Source: Faucicola osloensis_D
GTDB taxonomy: Bacteria > Pseudomonadota > Gammaproteobacteria > Pseudomonadales > Moraxellaceae
Reading direction: 5' to 3' (one strand)
Length of the DNA stretch: 64,000 bases
Assembly (NCBI GenBank): GCA_020041925.1
Contig: CP083409.1
A program made the translations under genes and the position numbers. Below, one piece after another: positions 43,535-52,682 of the stretch (within the stretch, counting starts at the first letter, position 1; each line of letters opens with the position of its first letter). The notes below the pieces were generated by a model. It made no database searches and was not told the origin of the DNA. It saw nothing but the letters and a program-made list of their open reading frames with translations.

Positions 43535-45307
43535 ATGCGAGCCAGTCAATTTACTTTTGCAACGTTAAAAGAAACCCCAAGTGATGCCGATATCATCTCC
43601 AGCCAATTAATGCTCCGTGCAGGGATGATTCGTAAATCTGCGTCGGGTCTCTACACGTGGCTACCGATGGGTCTAAAAACCTTACAAAAAGTCAAAAAAA
43701 TCATCCGTGAAGAGATGGATGCCATCAACTGCCAAGAGCTGCTAATGCCTGTGGTGCAATCGGCCGAGCTTTGGCAAGAATCAGGTCGCTGGGAAGCCTA
43801 TGGTCCTGAACTGCTGCGGTTTAAAGACCGTCACCAACGTGACTTTGTGTTAGGCCCAACGCATGAAGAAGTGATTACCGATATCGCGCGTAACTTGCTA
43901 AAAAGCTATAAACAGCTCCCTGTGAGCTACTACCAAGTACAAACCAAATTTCGTGACGAAATTCGCCCACGCTTTGGGGTGATGCGTTCGCGTGAATTTA
44001 TCATGAAAGATGCCTATTCGTTTCATATCGACCAGCCCTCACTACAGCGCACCTATGATGATATGTACCGCGCTTATCATAATATCTTTACCCGTCTCGG
44101 GTTAGATTTCCGTGCGGTGCAAGCCGATACCGGCTCGATTGGTGGATTTGCCTCGCATGAGTTTCAAGTCCTAGCTGGCAGTGGTGAAGACGATATCGTA
44201 TTTTCAGATAGCTCAGCTTATGCTGCCAATATTGAGCTTGCTGAAGCGGTGGCGGTCGGTGAACGTGCTGCCCCAACGCAGGACAAAGCCGATGTCAGTA
44301 CGCCCAATATGCCAACCTGTGAGCAAGTAGCTCAGCATTTAGGCCTGCCATTGTCACAGACGGTCAAAACTTTAATCGTCGAAGGTGAACCTACCGAAGA
44401 AGGTAAAGCCACATTAGTCGCATTAGTGTTACGGGGCGATCATACCCTAAATGAAATCAAAGCGGAAAAATTGGCGCAAGTCAAAGCCCCACTCACCATG
44501 GCGAGCGAAGATGCGATGCAAGCGGCGGGCCTGCACAAAGGGTTTATCGGGGTGTTTGATTTGAACATGCCAGTGATTGTAGATCGTGCTGCTGCGGTGT
44601 TATCAGATTTTGTTAGCGGTGCCAACAAGCCAGATTTTCATACCACGGGCGTCAACTGGGAGCGTGATGCGTCCATCACCGAAATTGCCGATATTCGCAA
44701 CGTGGTAGAAGGCGATCCAAGCCCAGATGGACAAGGTACTTTACAAATCCGCCGCGGTATCGAAGTTGGTCATATCTTCCAATTAGGTGACAAATACGCC
44801 AAAGCTTTAAACTGTGCGGTGATGGGCGAGCAGGGCAAACCTGTCATTACTATGATGGGCTGTTATGGTATCGGCGTGACCCGTATCGTCGCCGCCGCAA
44901 TTGAACAAAATCACGATGACAATGGTATCATTTGGAAAACCAGTAGCACAGGTGAGAGCCTTGCGCCATTCACTGTGGCGATTGTACCGATGATTAAAGG
45001 CAAAATGAAAGATGCTCTAGACCCAGCGAAAGGGGACAAAGCAATGCAGCTTGCCGAAGCGCTTTACACTGAGCTAAAAGCCCAAGGTGTTGATGTGCTA
45101 CTTGATGACCGAGACGAGCGTGCGGGGGTAAAATTCGCCGATTTAGAGCTCGTTGGCATTCCCCATCGTATCGTTATCTCAGAGAAAAATATCAGTGAAA
45201 CAGGCGAGGTGAAATACGAATATGTCAATCGCCAAGACGGTGAAAAACAATTGCTCACTGCCGCGCAATTAAACCAACTGTTTAAAGACAATCAATTGAT
45301 TGGCTAA
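43535..45307 (+). CDS. proS: ProS prolyl-tRNA synthetase
   Basis: Class II aminoacyl-tRNA synthetase of 590 residues, bacterial (ProS type 1) form with an editing insertion. Motif 2 region: TKFRDEIRPRFGVMRSREF. Motif 1 lies near PMGLKTLQKVKKIIREEMD, and motif 3 near GCYGIGVTRIVAAAIEQ. The YbaK-like editing domain (about 240-395) includes VALVLRGDHTLNEIKAEKL. The anticodon-binding domain (about 475-570) has LLDDRDERAGVKFADLELVGIP. The start ATG at 43535 gives the universal N terminus MRASQF. A terminator follows. Confidence 0.97.
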   Translation: MRASQFTFATLKETPSDADIISSQLMLRAGMIRKSASGLYTWLPMGLKTLQKVKKIIREEMDAINCQELLMPVVQSAELWQESGRWEAYGPELLRFKDRHQRDFVLGPTHEEVITDIARNLLKSYKQLPVSYYQVQTKFRDEIRPRFGVMRSREFIMKDAYSFHIDQPSLQRTYDDMYRAYHNIFTRLGLDFRAVQADTGSIGGFASHEFQVLAGSGEDDIVFSDSSAYAANIELAEAVAVGERAAPTQDKADVSTPNMPTCEQVAQHLGLPLSQTVKTLIVEGEPTEEGKATLVALVLRGDHTLNEIKAEKLAQVKAPLTMASEDAMQAAGLHKGFIGVFDLNMPVIVDRAAAVLSDFVSGANKPDFHTTGVNWERDASITEIADIRNVVEGDPSPDGQGTLQIRRGIEVGHIFQLGDKYAKALNCAVMGEQGKPVITMMGCYGIGVTRIVAAAIEQNHDDNGIIWKTSSTGESLAPFTVAIVPMIKGKMKDALDPAKGDKAMQLAEALYTELKAQGVDVLLDDRDERAGVKFADLELVGIPHRIVISEKNISETGEVKYEYVNRQDGEKQLLTAAQLNQLFKDNQLIG

Positions 45308-45385
45308 CACAACAACTTGCCGCTACAAACGGTGAGGTTTGATAGATGATTTGAGTCGAACATTTACACGTTTTGTATGGTGTGG

Positions 45386-45422
45386 AAAAACTGACAGTGC
45401 TAAGATGGGCTGTCAGTTTTTT
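45386..45422 (+). terminator. Rho-independent terminator between proS and prc
   Basis: AAAAACTGACAG (45386-45397) pairs with CTGTCAGTTTTT (45410-45421) around a 12-base loop, followed by a few more T. It ends proS and separates it from prc. Confidence 0.88.
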
Positions 45423-45458
45423 CTGTTTATCGCTTCATTAAATAGAGTAAGGAAAGTC

Positions 45459-47642
45459 ATGCAATACAAACAACTTACCGCCAGTGTATTTGCCCTGTTG
45501 ATGGGTGGGGCGATACTGGGACAAAGTTACCAAACCGCCATTGCAGCATCGACGAGCGTCGGACAGATCAATAATGAGCAGCGGCAGGTGACTCGGCAAA
45601 TCGCAGCGTTGTTGGATCGTAGCCATTATCTAGATAAAAGAATGGATGCGGCAACGGGCAAGCAAATTTTAAGCGACTATTTTGATGCACTTGACCCCAA
45701 TCATAGCGTGTTTTTGCAGTCCGATATTGATGAATTTACCCAAAAATATGGCAATAGTTTTGCCGATTATCTCAAACGCGGTGATTTAAAAGCGGGTTTT
45801 GACATTTATCAGCGTTTTATTGAGCGCTCAAAAGCGTATTACAGCTTTGCCGATAGCTTGTTAAAATCCCCTGTGAGCTTACAGAGCAACGAAACGGTCA
45901 TTATGAACCGTGAAAAATTGCCACGTTTTAAAACCGTTGCCGAGCAACGCGATTTTTGGCGCAAACAGCTGACCTACCAGCTAATTGGTATGACCATCAA
46001 TCAAGATGAAGACAAAAACAAAGATAAGTTTTTGCAAGAAAATGCCGATAAATACAACGCCAGTGATTTAGTCAAAAACGAAACACGCTCACCAAGCCAA
46101 GTGCTAGACCAGCGTTTAAAGCGCCAATATGCCCAGCTGCAACGTATCGATAGCGACCAAATCGTTGAAACCCTGTTAAATGCAGCGATGGCAGCCTATG
46201 ACCCGCACAGTAATTATTTTGCCCCCGTGCAAGCCAATGAGATGCAAATCCAATCGACGCTTGAATTGGTCGGTATCGGTGTCTCGATTCAGCCCGATCG
46301 CAAGAATCCTGATTACACCCGTATTATCAGCTTAGTTGATGGCGGGCCTGCCGCTCGTTCGGGTCAAATCAAACCCAATGACTTAATCATCGGCGTATCC
46401 ACTGAAGATAAAGGCATGGTCGATACCGTCGGTTATTCGACACGTGAAGTGGTAAACCTCATTCGCGGTAAAAAAGGTTCATCCGTCACCGTGCGCGTCA
46501 AAGCGCCTAATACCCCAGACAGTAGCGCGCGTAATGTCACCCTCATACGTGACGTGATTCAGCAAGAAGAATCTGGCGTCAATCATCGGGTGATTAGTGT
46601 CAAAGATAAAAACGGACAAGCCAAAAAAATCGGTGTGTTAGAAATCCCAAGTTTTTATCTTAATTATAAAGCGCGCCGTGCGGGAGAAGATTATCGTAGT
46701 GTCAGTATTGACACGGAAAACGCGTTAAAAGCCTTAAACCAGCAAAATATCGATGGCTTAGTGGTAGACCTGCGTGATGACCCCGGTGGCTCACTTGATG
46801 AAGTCGCCAAAATGATTGGCTTGTTCGTCAAGTCAGGTCCGCTGGTACAAATTCGTGATAACCGCGGCAATATCCAAGTGTATGAAGACGAAGACAAAGG
46901 TAAGCAACTGTATACAGGCCCGATGACTGTACTCATTAACCAAGGCTCAGCGTCAGCCAGCGAGATTTTTGCGGCAGCGATTCAAGATTATGGCCGCGGT
47001 CTGATTGTCGGCAGCACGACCACGGGTAAAGGCTCAGCACAAATTCAGCTTGATAACCTTGCCTTAGGGTCAGCAACGTTAACCCAGCGCAAGTTCTACC
47101 GTATCACTGGCGGCAGTACCCAAAATAAAGGCGTTGTACCCGATGTCCGCTTAGTCAATATCTATGAAGGCATGGAGTTTGGTGAACGTAGCATGAAAAA
47201 CCCACTGGCATGGGATACGATTCGTGCCGCGCCGTACCAACCTGCGGGCAACTATTCCCGTGAGACCTTGCAATCGCTCAATGCCTTGTCACAGCAGCGT
47301 CAAGCAGCCAATGCCCAGTTTGCTTATCTAAGCCAACTCAACAGAATCCGTAATGAGGAAGATGATAAGAAGCCTGTCAAATTGGACATCAATGACCGCC
47401 GTACTTTCCGCAAAAACATTGAGGCGAAAATGTTGGCGGCAGAAAATGCAAGACGCCAAGCCAATGGGGAAAGCCCCTATAGCACATGGACAGCTTACCA
47501 AGCTGCGCAAGATGCAGAGTTAGAAGTCCGTAGCCGTCTGAAACAAGCCGAACGTCCAAAACTTCCTGAAAGTGAAGCATTTGTGATTGAAGCGGCTAAT
47601 GTGATGCTTGATGCACAGACAGCCAACAACCAGCGCCCCTAA
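45459..47642 (+). CDS. prc: Prc (Tsp) tail-specific periplasmic protease
   Basis: Carboxy-terminal processing protease of 727 residues (E. coli 682), periplasmic, degrading proteins with nonpolar C termini and processing penicillin-binding protein or lipoprotein substrates in relatives. It has a signal peptide (about 1-28, ending near QTAIAA), helical N-domain, PDZ domain (about 225-310: GVSIQPDRKNPDYTRIISL, GGPAARSG) and S41 protease domain. The catalytic serine is within NQGSASASEIFAAA and the lysine in STTTGKGSAQIQ. ATG 45459 has AAGGAAAG upstream and yields the signal peptide; the open frame upstream is not used. Its 3' flank holds the GacA-type box rather than an ordinary terminator. Confidence 0.95.
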   Translation: MQYKQLTASVFALLMGGAILGQSYQTAIAASTSVGQINNEQRQVTRQIAALLDRSHYLDKRMDAATGKQILSDYFDALDPNHSVFLQSDIDEFTQKYGNSFADYLKRGDLKAGFDIYQRFIERSKAYYSFADSLLKSPVSLQSNETVIMNREKLPRFKTVAEQRDFWRKQLTYQLIGMTINQDEDKNKDKFLQENADKYNASDLVKNETRSPSQVLDQRLKRQYAQLQRIDSDQIVETLLNAAMAAYDPHSNYFAPVQANEMQIQSTLELVGIGVSIQPDRKNPDYTRIISLVDGGPAARSGQIKPNDLIIGVSTEDKGMVDTVGYSTREVVNLIRGKKGSSVTVRVKAPNTPDSSARNVTLIRDVIQQEESGVNHRVISVKDKNGQAKKIGVLEIPSFYLNYKARRAGEDYRSVSIDTENALKALNQQNIDGLVVDLRDDPGGSLDEVAKMIGLFVKSGPLVQIRDNRGNIQVYEDEDKGKQLYTGPMTVLINQGSASASEIFAAAIQDYGRGLIVGSTTTGKGSAQIQLDNLALGSATLTQRKFYRITGGSTQNKGVVPDVRLVNIYEGMEFGERSMKNPLAWDTIRAAPYQPAGNYSRETLQSLNALSQQRQAANAQFAYLSQLNRIRNEEDDKKPVKLDINDRRTFRKNIEAKMLAAENARRQANGESPYSTWTAYQAAQDAELEVRSRLKQAERPKLPESEAFVIEAANVMLDAQTANNQRP

Positions 47643-47650
47643 TAGCAAAA

Positions 47651-47678
47651 ATGCGTGTAAGCAAAAGCTTACACGCAT
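47651..47678 (+). promoter_or_regulatory. GacA-type upstream activating site (TGTAAG-N6-CTTACA)
   Basis: A perfect 12-base-pair palindrome (47651-47662 with 47667-47678) contains TGTAAGCAAAAGCTTACA at 47656-47673. This is an exact match to the GacA/UvrY box consensus known upstream of rsmX, rsmY and rsmZ in pseudomonads. It is not followed by a T run, so it is a poor terminator for prc, although it could still stabilise the prc mRNA end. A -10-like TAATAAT at 47716-47722 puts a predicted transcription start near 47729, about 55-75 bases downstream of the box. Confidence 0.75.
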
Positions 47679-47728
47679 TGACGTTTGTACGACTGTTACC
47701 GAATGGTAAATTTTGTAATAATACATTC

Positions 47729-47946
47729 AACGGCACAGGGATGGTTCTCAAGGATTGAGATAGGGACAGAATTGCCAATAAAGGAATGGTTTATCGTAGT
47801 ATTAAGGAATGATGCTTGATAAACACGTGGAGTGAGACTTAGGATGAGTCAAGAAATTCACTACCAATTAGTAAGGACCTTAAGGATGAGGTCAGTGATG
47901 CTAGGATAGCAGGTAAAAAAGCCATATCAGATGATATGGCTTTTTT
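47729..47946 (+). ncRNA. Candidate CsrA/RsmA-sequestering small RNA (RsmX/Y/Z-like)
   Basis: Predicted RNA of about 215 nt; the 5' end is an estimate and the 3' end is set by the terminator. Ten GGA triplets occur at 47739-47906, about four times chance. Hairpins that present GGA in the loop: TCTCA-AGGAT-TGAGA (47746-47760), AGTATT-AAGGAAT-GATGCT (47798-47816), GACTT-AGGAT-GAGTC (47836-47850), GACCT-TAAGGATG-AGGTC (47876-47893) and TGCT-AGGAT-AGCA (47899-47911). CAC-GTGGA-GTG (47824-47834) is a weaker sixth. Loop-exposed AnGGA is how CsrB/RsmZ-class RNAs bind and titrate CsrA/RsmA (established). With the GacA box upstream, a Gac/Rsm RNA is the best reading. No CsrA, GacA or GacS gene is in the window. 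Confidence 0.72.
47915..47946 (+). terminator. Bidirectional terminator between the candidate sRNA and csbD
   Basis: A6, stem GCCATATCA (47921-47929) / TGATATGGC (47932-47940) with a 2-base gap in the loop, then T6. It ends the candidate RNA on the plus strand and the CsbD-family gene on the minus strand. Confidence 0.92.
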
Positions 47947-47971
47947 ACTTTGGAGGAGGGGTTAATCTATT

Positions 47972-48181
47972 CTAAAAACGATAGTTATGACGGGTTGACC
48001 AGTCGTCGATTTCTTTTTCTACCACATCTTCGGCACGGCCATAACGCTCTTGAATTTTACCTGATAGCTTTTGGCGATTACCTTCCAATTGGGTGATTTC
48101 ATCATCAGTTAAGTCACCCCAAGTTTCTTTTACAGCGCCTTTAACTTGTTCCCATTGACCTTTAATTGTATTCTCGTTCAT
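47972..48181 (-). CDS. CsbD-family stress protein
   Basis: Small hydrophilic protein of 69 residues. The CsbD signature is clear: IKGQWEQVKGAVKETWGDLTDDEI, then GKIQERYGRAEDVVEKEIDDW. Family members (E. coli YjbJ, B. subtilis CsbD) are abundant in general stress and stationary phase; the molecular role is unknown. AAAAGGAT lies upstream of the ATG at 48181. Monocistronic. Confidence 0.92.
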   Translation of the reverse strand: MNENTIKGQWEQVKGAVKETWGDLTDDEITQLEGNRQKLSGKIQERYGRAEDVVEKEIDDWSTRHNYRF

Positions 48182-48485
48182 GAGTAGTATCCTTTTTTGT
48201 AATTAGTTTAATGTTATATAACTAAAAATATATACCCAATCATGCGTCTTTATTATTGCTTGGATTGTTCGTTCGGTATAAAACTATTATGCCAAAATTT
48301 AGCGCAAAGTGTGTGGTAAAAACTGTAGTAAAGCATCAAAAAACGTAACTAAATCAATGATTTTGTAAATAATATCAAGCGTTTCTTACACCCCGTAAAA
48401 GTATTTCATAGGGCAAAATTTTGCACAAAAAAAGAAGGCCATAAATATAGCCTTCCATTTAATCTCTCTAAGCTTTAATGATAAC
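48182..48485. other. Intergenic region csbD / slyD
   Basis: About 300 AT-rich bases carrying the csbD promoter and the slyD terminator at 48427-48455. No additional gene is seen. Confidence 0.5.
48427..48455 (-). terminator. Rho-independent terminator after slyD
   Basis: Stem GAAGGC (48434-48439) / GCCTTC (48450-48455) with a 10-base loop. The A7 at 48427-48433 gives the T run on the minus strand. Confidence 0.85.
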
Positions 48486-48974
48486 TTAGTGGTGATGACC
48501 ACCTGCACCGTGTACATGACCGTGTTGCAACTCTTCATCTGATGCATCACGAATGTTTGCTACTTCTACATCAAAATGAAGTTTTTTGCCTGCTAAGGGA
48601 TGGTTAGCATCAACAATCACTTTGTCCTCTTGTACATCTTTCACAGTGACTAACATCACATGACCGTCTTCAGTTTGCGATTGGAACTGCATACCTGGTT
48701 GGATATCTTCGACACCTTGGAAGTTTTCGCGTGGAACTTCTTGTACCGCCGCATCATCAAATTCGCCGTAAGCATCTGCAGGTTCAATGCTTGCAGTAAA
48801 TTTGTCACCCACTGATTTGCCCGCCAATTGTGACTCAAGACCTGGAATAATGTTTTGGTAGCCATGTAAATACGCTAAAGGTTGACCTTCTGGTGATTGG
48901 TCAATGATGTTACCTTCGTCGTCTTTTAGGGTGTAATGAAAATGTACAACGTTGTTATTATTGATAGTAGACAT
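48486..48974 (-). CDS. slyD: SlyD-type FKBP peptidyl-prolyl isomerase
   Basis: Prolyl isomerase/chaperone of 162 residues. The FKBP core is split by an insert-in-flap (IF) domain as in SlyD: VVHFHYTLKDDEGNIIDQS and YLHGYQNIIPGLESQLAGKSVGD, then IF domain with DAYGEFDDAAVQEVPRENF, and VIVDANHPLAGKKLHFDVEV. The C-terminal tail is short and His-rich (HGHVHGAGGHHH), consistent with nickel binding, but shorter than the E. coli tail. Cytosolic, with a terminator after it. FkpB/SlpA is the alternative, but the His tail favours SlyD. Confidence 0.9.
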   Translation of the reverse strand: MSTINNNNVVHFHYTLKDDEGNIIDQSPEGQPLAYLHGYQNIIPGLESQLAGKSVGDKFTASIEPADAYGEFDDAAVQEVPRENFQGVEDIQPGMQFQSQTEDGHVMLVTVKDVQEDKVIVDANHPLAGKKLHFDVEVANIRDASDEELQHGHVHGAGGHHH

Positions 48975-49321
48975 CGCTAAAATTCCTTATGAATCAATGA
49001 ATGGATTGGCAAATCGCTTTTTTGGCAGAATAAATTAAAAATTGCTAAGATTTTTCACTATAATTACCTTGAAAAATAATCACCGTGAAAATCTTTCAAA
49101 TTTTGGTTAAACCTCAAAATACGCCAAAAATGTTAATGTAAATTGTAGCATCAATCATTAAAAATTTGGCAGTTGATAGACTTTAAAACACATTTTTAAT
49201 TATTCAACCATACAACACTGTAACAATAAAGCCGTGTTCTGTTATTAATGGCGATAAGATTTAAAAATTCAATTTATCGAGCAAATTATTTGTTAATGAT
49301 TCCTGTAGCGAGTAGGGGCGT
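48975..49321. other. AT-rich intergenic region slyD / AI-2E permease
   Basis: About 345 bases, strongly AT-rich, no gene or hairpin recognised. It holds the slyD promoter; the permease gene ends at its right side without a clear terminator. Confidence 0.4.
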
Positions 49322-50479
49322 TTATATAACCCAGCCCCTATCTGCCAAAATGCGTTTGATTTGGGCATAAATGACTGGCGCACTGATGAGTCCCGCCAAC
49401 CCAAACGTGGCTTCAAGCACCAAAATAAATAACAACAATTCCCAAGCAGAGGCTCGGATTTTATGACCAATGATTTGCGCATTTAAAAAGTATTCAAGTT
49501 TATGAATGCTCACCAACCACACAAGCGATAAAATGCTGATGCCAAGCCCGTGAGTCAGGCTAAGCAAGACGATAACAATGTTTGAGACCAAATTACCAAC
49601 GACAGGGAATAGCCCTGCGCAAAAGGTGATAAGCACAACGGTCCAAGCCATCGGTAGCGGATGACCCAGTAGCGGTAATATCCCTAGCAAAAACACTGAG
49701 GTTAAGATGGTATTGATACTAGAGATTTTGACTTGCGCAAAAAACACATCATTAAACCCCATGATAAGTTCATCAAATTTTTGGCGCAAATGCTGCGTAA
49801 ATGGGGTTTTATGTGCCGCGCTATTCACAGGTACTTGCAACGCGACAATACAACCAATCACAACACCCGCTAGCACATAACCAAGCCCGCGTAACGTATG
49901 AATACCCACTAACTGCAGTTGTGGCGCATGACTTTTAATAGTACTCATGAGCATAGCTTGAAATGAACTGACTGAAATGGGTAGATGCTGAGAGATACTT
50001 GCGGGTAGTAGGGTATGAAGCTGGTCAAATATGTCCAATATCTGTCGGATAAGCTTATTAAAGACCTCAACACTCGCTTTATCAGCAATCCAATCGCCAA
50101 ATACATACACAGTAAGCGAAATTATTGTCGCCAAAATGGCAATAGCAAACCATTCTGCAACTTTACCCATACGCTGCTGACGCGAGGCGCTATGCATATA
50201 GGCAATAACATGCCGATGAATCCAGCCAGCAATGCCGCGAATCAGCGCATAAGTAATCAAGGTGGCAAAAAGCACTAAAGTAAGGTGTAGCAATAGCACA
50301 GGCAGCCAGACAACAATCACACTGCTAATCGCTAACAAAAAACTTTTCATATCTGACCACTGTAACCGATCATTGGTCAAAAAAGGATCGCCCAAATGAG
50401 CACTGGTCGAGGCGTTGTTTTTATTGCTGAGTGCGGGTTCAGGATTGTTGCCAAGGGGTTCAGCGGTCATAAATAACAT
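49322..50479 (-). CDS. AI-2E family transporter (TqsA/PerM-like permease)
   Basis: Integral membrane protein of 385 residues with about eight helices: two pairs near 48-85 and 100-130, a soluble-looking central segment (about 135-185), and a C-terminal set. Family features are the central FDELIMGFNDVFFAQVKISSINTIL and the C-terminal ISAPVIYAQIKRIL. The family (PF01594) is named after a proposed autoinducer-2 exporter, but members also include Na+/H+ antiporters and PerM; the substrate here is unknown. Starts at ATG 50479 or 50470 are both possible. Confidence 0.85.
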   Translation of the reverse strand: MLFMTAEPLGNNPEPALSNKNNASTSAHLGDPFLTNDRLQWSDMKSFLLAISSVIVVWLPVLLLHLTLVLFATLITYALIRGIAGWIHRHVIAYMHSASRQQRMGKVAEWFAIAILATIISLTVYVFGDWIADKASVEVFNKLIRQILDIFDQLHTLLPASISQHLPISVSSFQAMLMSTIKSHAPQLQLVGIHTLRGLGYVLAGVVIGCIVALQVPVNSAAHKTPFTQHLRQKFDELIMGFNDVFFAQVKISSINTILTSVFLLGILPLLGHPLPMAWTVVLITFCAGLFPVVGNLVSNIVIVLLSLTHGLGISILSLVWLVSIHKLEYFLNAQIIGHKIRASAWELLLFILVLEATFGLAGLISAPVIYAQIKRILADRGWVI

Positions 50480-50691
50480 CTTAACAAGATAAAAAAAGAT
50501 GAGATAAAACTAACACAATTTTAGTGATTAAAGTATTAGATTTATGACAAAATTTTGTCAAAATCGCGCGCGCGATGCGCAATAATAACCCGTGAAAATC
50601 GCAATCAAACGTAAAATCGGCTACAATATGCCATCTTTTTTATTCTTTCCTTTATCGGTTATCAAGCCTCGCTACTTTTAAGTCAAACACT

Positions 50692-52272
50692 ATGTCACTA
50701 CATTCTGAAATCGCCAAACGCCGCACTTTTGCTATTATCTCGCACCCCGATGCCGGTAAAACCACCATGACCGAAAAATTACTGCTATGGGGGCAAGCAA
50801 TTCAGCGCGCAGGTGAAGTCAAATCACGCAAAACCGACAAACACGCGACCTCTGACTGGATGAGCATGGAGCAAGAGCGTGGTATCTCGATTACTACTTC
50901 CGTAATGCAGTTTCCCTATGCCGACAACATGGTCAATCTGCTAGACACTCCAGGTCACGCCGACTTTTCAGAAGATACCTATCGTACCCTAACCGCGGTG
51001 GACAGCGCACTGATGGTGATTGATGGGGCAAAAGGGGTCGAAGAACGAACCATCAAGCTGATGGAAGTATGTCGGATGCGTGACACGCCGATTATCTCAT
51101 TTGTTAACAAGCTTGACCGCGAAATCCGTGACCCATTATCACTGCTTGATGAAATTGAAAACGTCCTCAAAATCCAATGTGTGCCGATGACGTGGCCAAT
51201 TGGTACAGGTCAGCATTTTGTTGGGGTGTACAACATCAGCGAGGATAAAACCTACTTTTATCAAAAAGGTCATGGTACTGAGATTGTCGAGATTGAGAGC
51301 CGTGACGGCTATGACTATCCAGACATCCGCGAGAGAATCGGTGAAATTGCCTTCCGTGAATTTGAAGAAAGCCTAGAGCTTGCAAAAATGGCACATGAAG
51401 ATTGGGATGTCGATGAATTTTTGACCGGTAAACAAACGCCTGTGCTATTTGGTACGGCGTTGGGTAACTTTGGCATTAACATGGTGCTTGATGTACTGAC
51501 CCAATACGCCCCAGCGCCTAAAGACCATGACACAGTCGAACGCACTGTCAAAGCCGATGAAGAAAAATTCTCCGGCTTTGTCTTTAAAATCCAAGCTAAC
51601 ATGGACCCAAAACACCGTGACCGTATTGCCTTTATGCGGGTGTGTTCAGGCAAGTACGAAAAAGGCATGAAAATGAAACATGTGCGCTTGGGTAAAGAAG
51701 TACGCATTTCAGATGCCTTAACGTTTTTGGCAGGGGACCGCGAAGCGCTGGAAGAAGCGTATTCGGGCGATATCATCGGCTTACATAATCACGGCACCAT
51801 CCAAATTGGCGATAGCTTTACCGAAGGCGAAACTTTAAACTTCACCGGCATTCCCCACTTTGCGCCAGAATTGTTTCGCCGTGTGGTACTCAAAGACCCA
51901 CTTAAGTCAAAACAACTGCAAAAAGGTCTACAGCAGCTATCAGAAGAAGGCGCCACCCAAGTATTTATGCCGCAAATCAACAATGATTTGATTTTGGGCG
52001 CGGTAGGAGTGCTACAGTTTGAAGTGGTCGCGCATCGCCTGCTTGAAGAATATAAAGTGCAATGTACCTTTGAGCCTGTGTCGATTGCGACGGTGCGCTG
52101 GGTGCATTGTGATGACAAAGTGGCGTTTGAGAAGTTTAAGAAAAAAGCCCACGACCAGTTATCGGTCGATGGCGGTGGCTATTTGACCTATCTTGCCCCA
52201 AGCCGTGTTAATCTTAAATTGATGGAAGAGCGTTATCCAGAAATCACCTTTAGCGCCACCCGTGAGCATTGA
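50692..52272 (+). CDS. prfC: PrfC peptide chain release factor 3
   Basis: Translational GTPase that removes RF1/RF2 from the ribosome after termination, 526 residues (E. coli 529). G1 is ISHPDAGKTTMTEKLL, switch/G2 is QERGISITTSVMQF, G3 is DTPGHADFSEDT and G4 is FVNKLDRE. Domain II and the C-terminal domain (GVLQFEVVAHRLLEEYKV, RWVHCDDKVAFEKF) are intact. A DUF596 gene begins 5 bases after the stop. Confidence 0.97.
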   Translation: MSLHSEIAKRRTFAIISHPDAGKTTMTEKLLLWGQAIQRAGEVKSRKTDKHATSDWMSMEQERGISITTSVMQFPYADNMVNLLDTPGHADFSEDTYRTLTAVDSALMVIDGAKGVEERTIKLMEVCRMRDTPIISFVNKLDREIRDPLSLLDEIENVLKIQCVPMTWPIGTGQHFVGVYNISEDKTYFYQKGHGTEIVEIESRDGYDYPDIRERIGEIAFREFEESLELAKMAHEDWDVDEFLTGKQTPVLFGTALGNFGINMVLDVLTQYAPAPKDHDTVERTVKADEEKFSGFVFKIQANMDPKHRDRIAFMRVCSGKYEKGMKMKHVRLGKEVRISDALTFLAGDREALEEAYSGDIIGLHNHGTIQIGDSFTEGETLNFTGIPHFAPELFRRVVLKDPLKSKQLQKGLQQLSEEGATQVFMPQINNDLILGAVGVLQFEVVAHRLLEEYKVQCTFEPVSIATVRWVHCDDKVAFEKFKKKAHDQLSVDGGGYLTYLAPSRVNLKLMEERYPEITFSATREH

Positions 52273-52277
52273 TTTTT

Positions 52278-52682
52278 ATGTGCGAGTTGAATTCAGCTAA
52301 GTATAAACAAGCTCTGAATTTTTTTGCAAATGACGTTAAGGGATTAACATCCCATAATGTTTGGCAAAGTATTATGGATGATGAATATTTATCTGAGTTT
52401 GGCGATACGCACGATTTCGAATTTAAGAAAAAATTTTTTTTTGACTTTATACGCTATGCTCTTGAAAATGGTTATTTTAAACTTGGCACAAATGACTGTT
52501 TCTTAACAGGTTCGATTGATGAGCAACTTAAGTTATGGGAAACCGCTTTTCCCAGTCATGAAAAAGCTTTATTAACAGACGATGGCTTGTTTTATATTTG
52601 GTTTTTTCTTGAAGAATGTCCTGCGGGATTTGTTTGGCTATTTCCGCAAGATGATGGGTCAATATATGAGCATTGGACATGA
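52278..52682 (+). CDS. DUF596 protein
   Basis: Cytosolic protein of 134 residues when started at ATG 52278 (an in-frame TTG lies at 52269). It belongs to DUF596: FEFKKKFFFDFIRYALENGYFKL, LWETAFPSHEKAL, and a C-terminal IWFFLEECPAGFVWLFPQDDGS. Codon use is visibly more AT-rich than prfC, and no ribosome binding site is seen beyond possible coupling to prfC. DUF596 genes are frequently found near secreted toxin loci in Neisseria and relatives, where an immunity role is suspected. No toxin gene is here, so an orphan immunity-like gene is only an inference. Confidence 0.75.
   Translation: MCELNSAKYKQALNFFANDVKGLTSHNVWQSIMDDEYLSEFGDTHDFEFKKKFFFDFIRYALENGYFKLGTNDCFLTGSIDEQLKLWETAFPSHEKALLTDDGLFYIWFFLEECPAGFVWLFPQDDGSIYEHWT

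Noticed and set aside
47651..47678. Palindrome read as the prc terminator
   Set aside because: The stem is perfect but no T run follows, and the exact GacA consensus inside it is a better explanation, though a double role is possible.
47703..47819. 38-codon frame inside the candidate sRNA
   Set aside because: No ribosome binding site, no recognisable protein character, and it starts upstream of the predicted RNA 5' end; the GGA-loop structure explains the region better.
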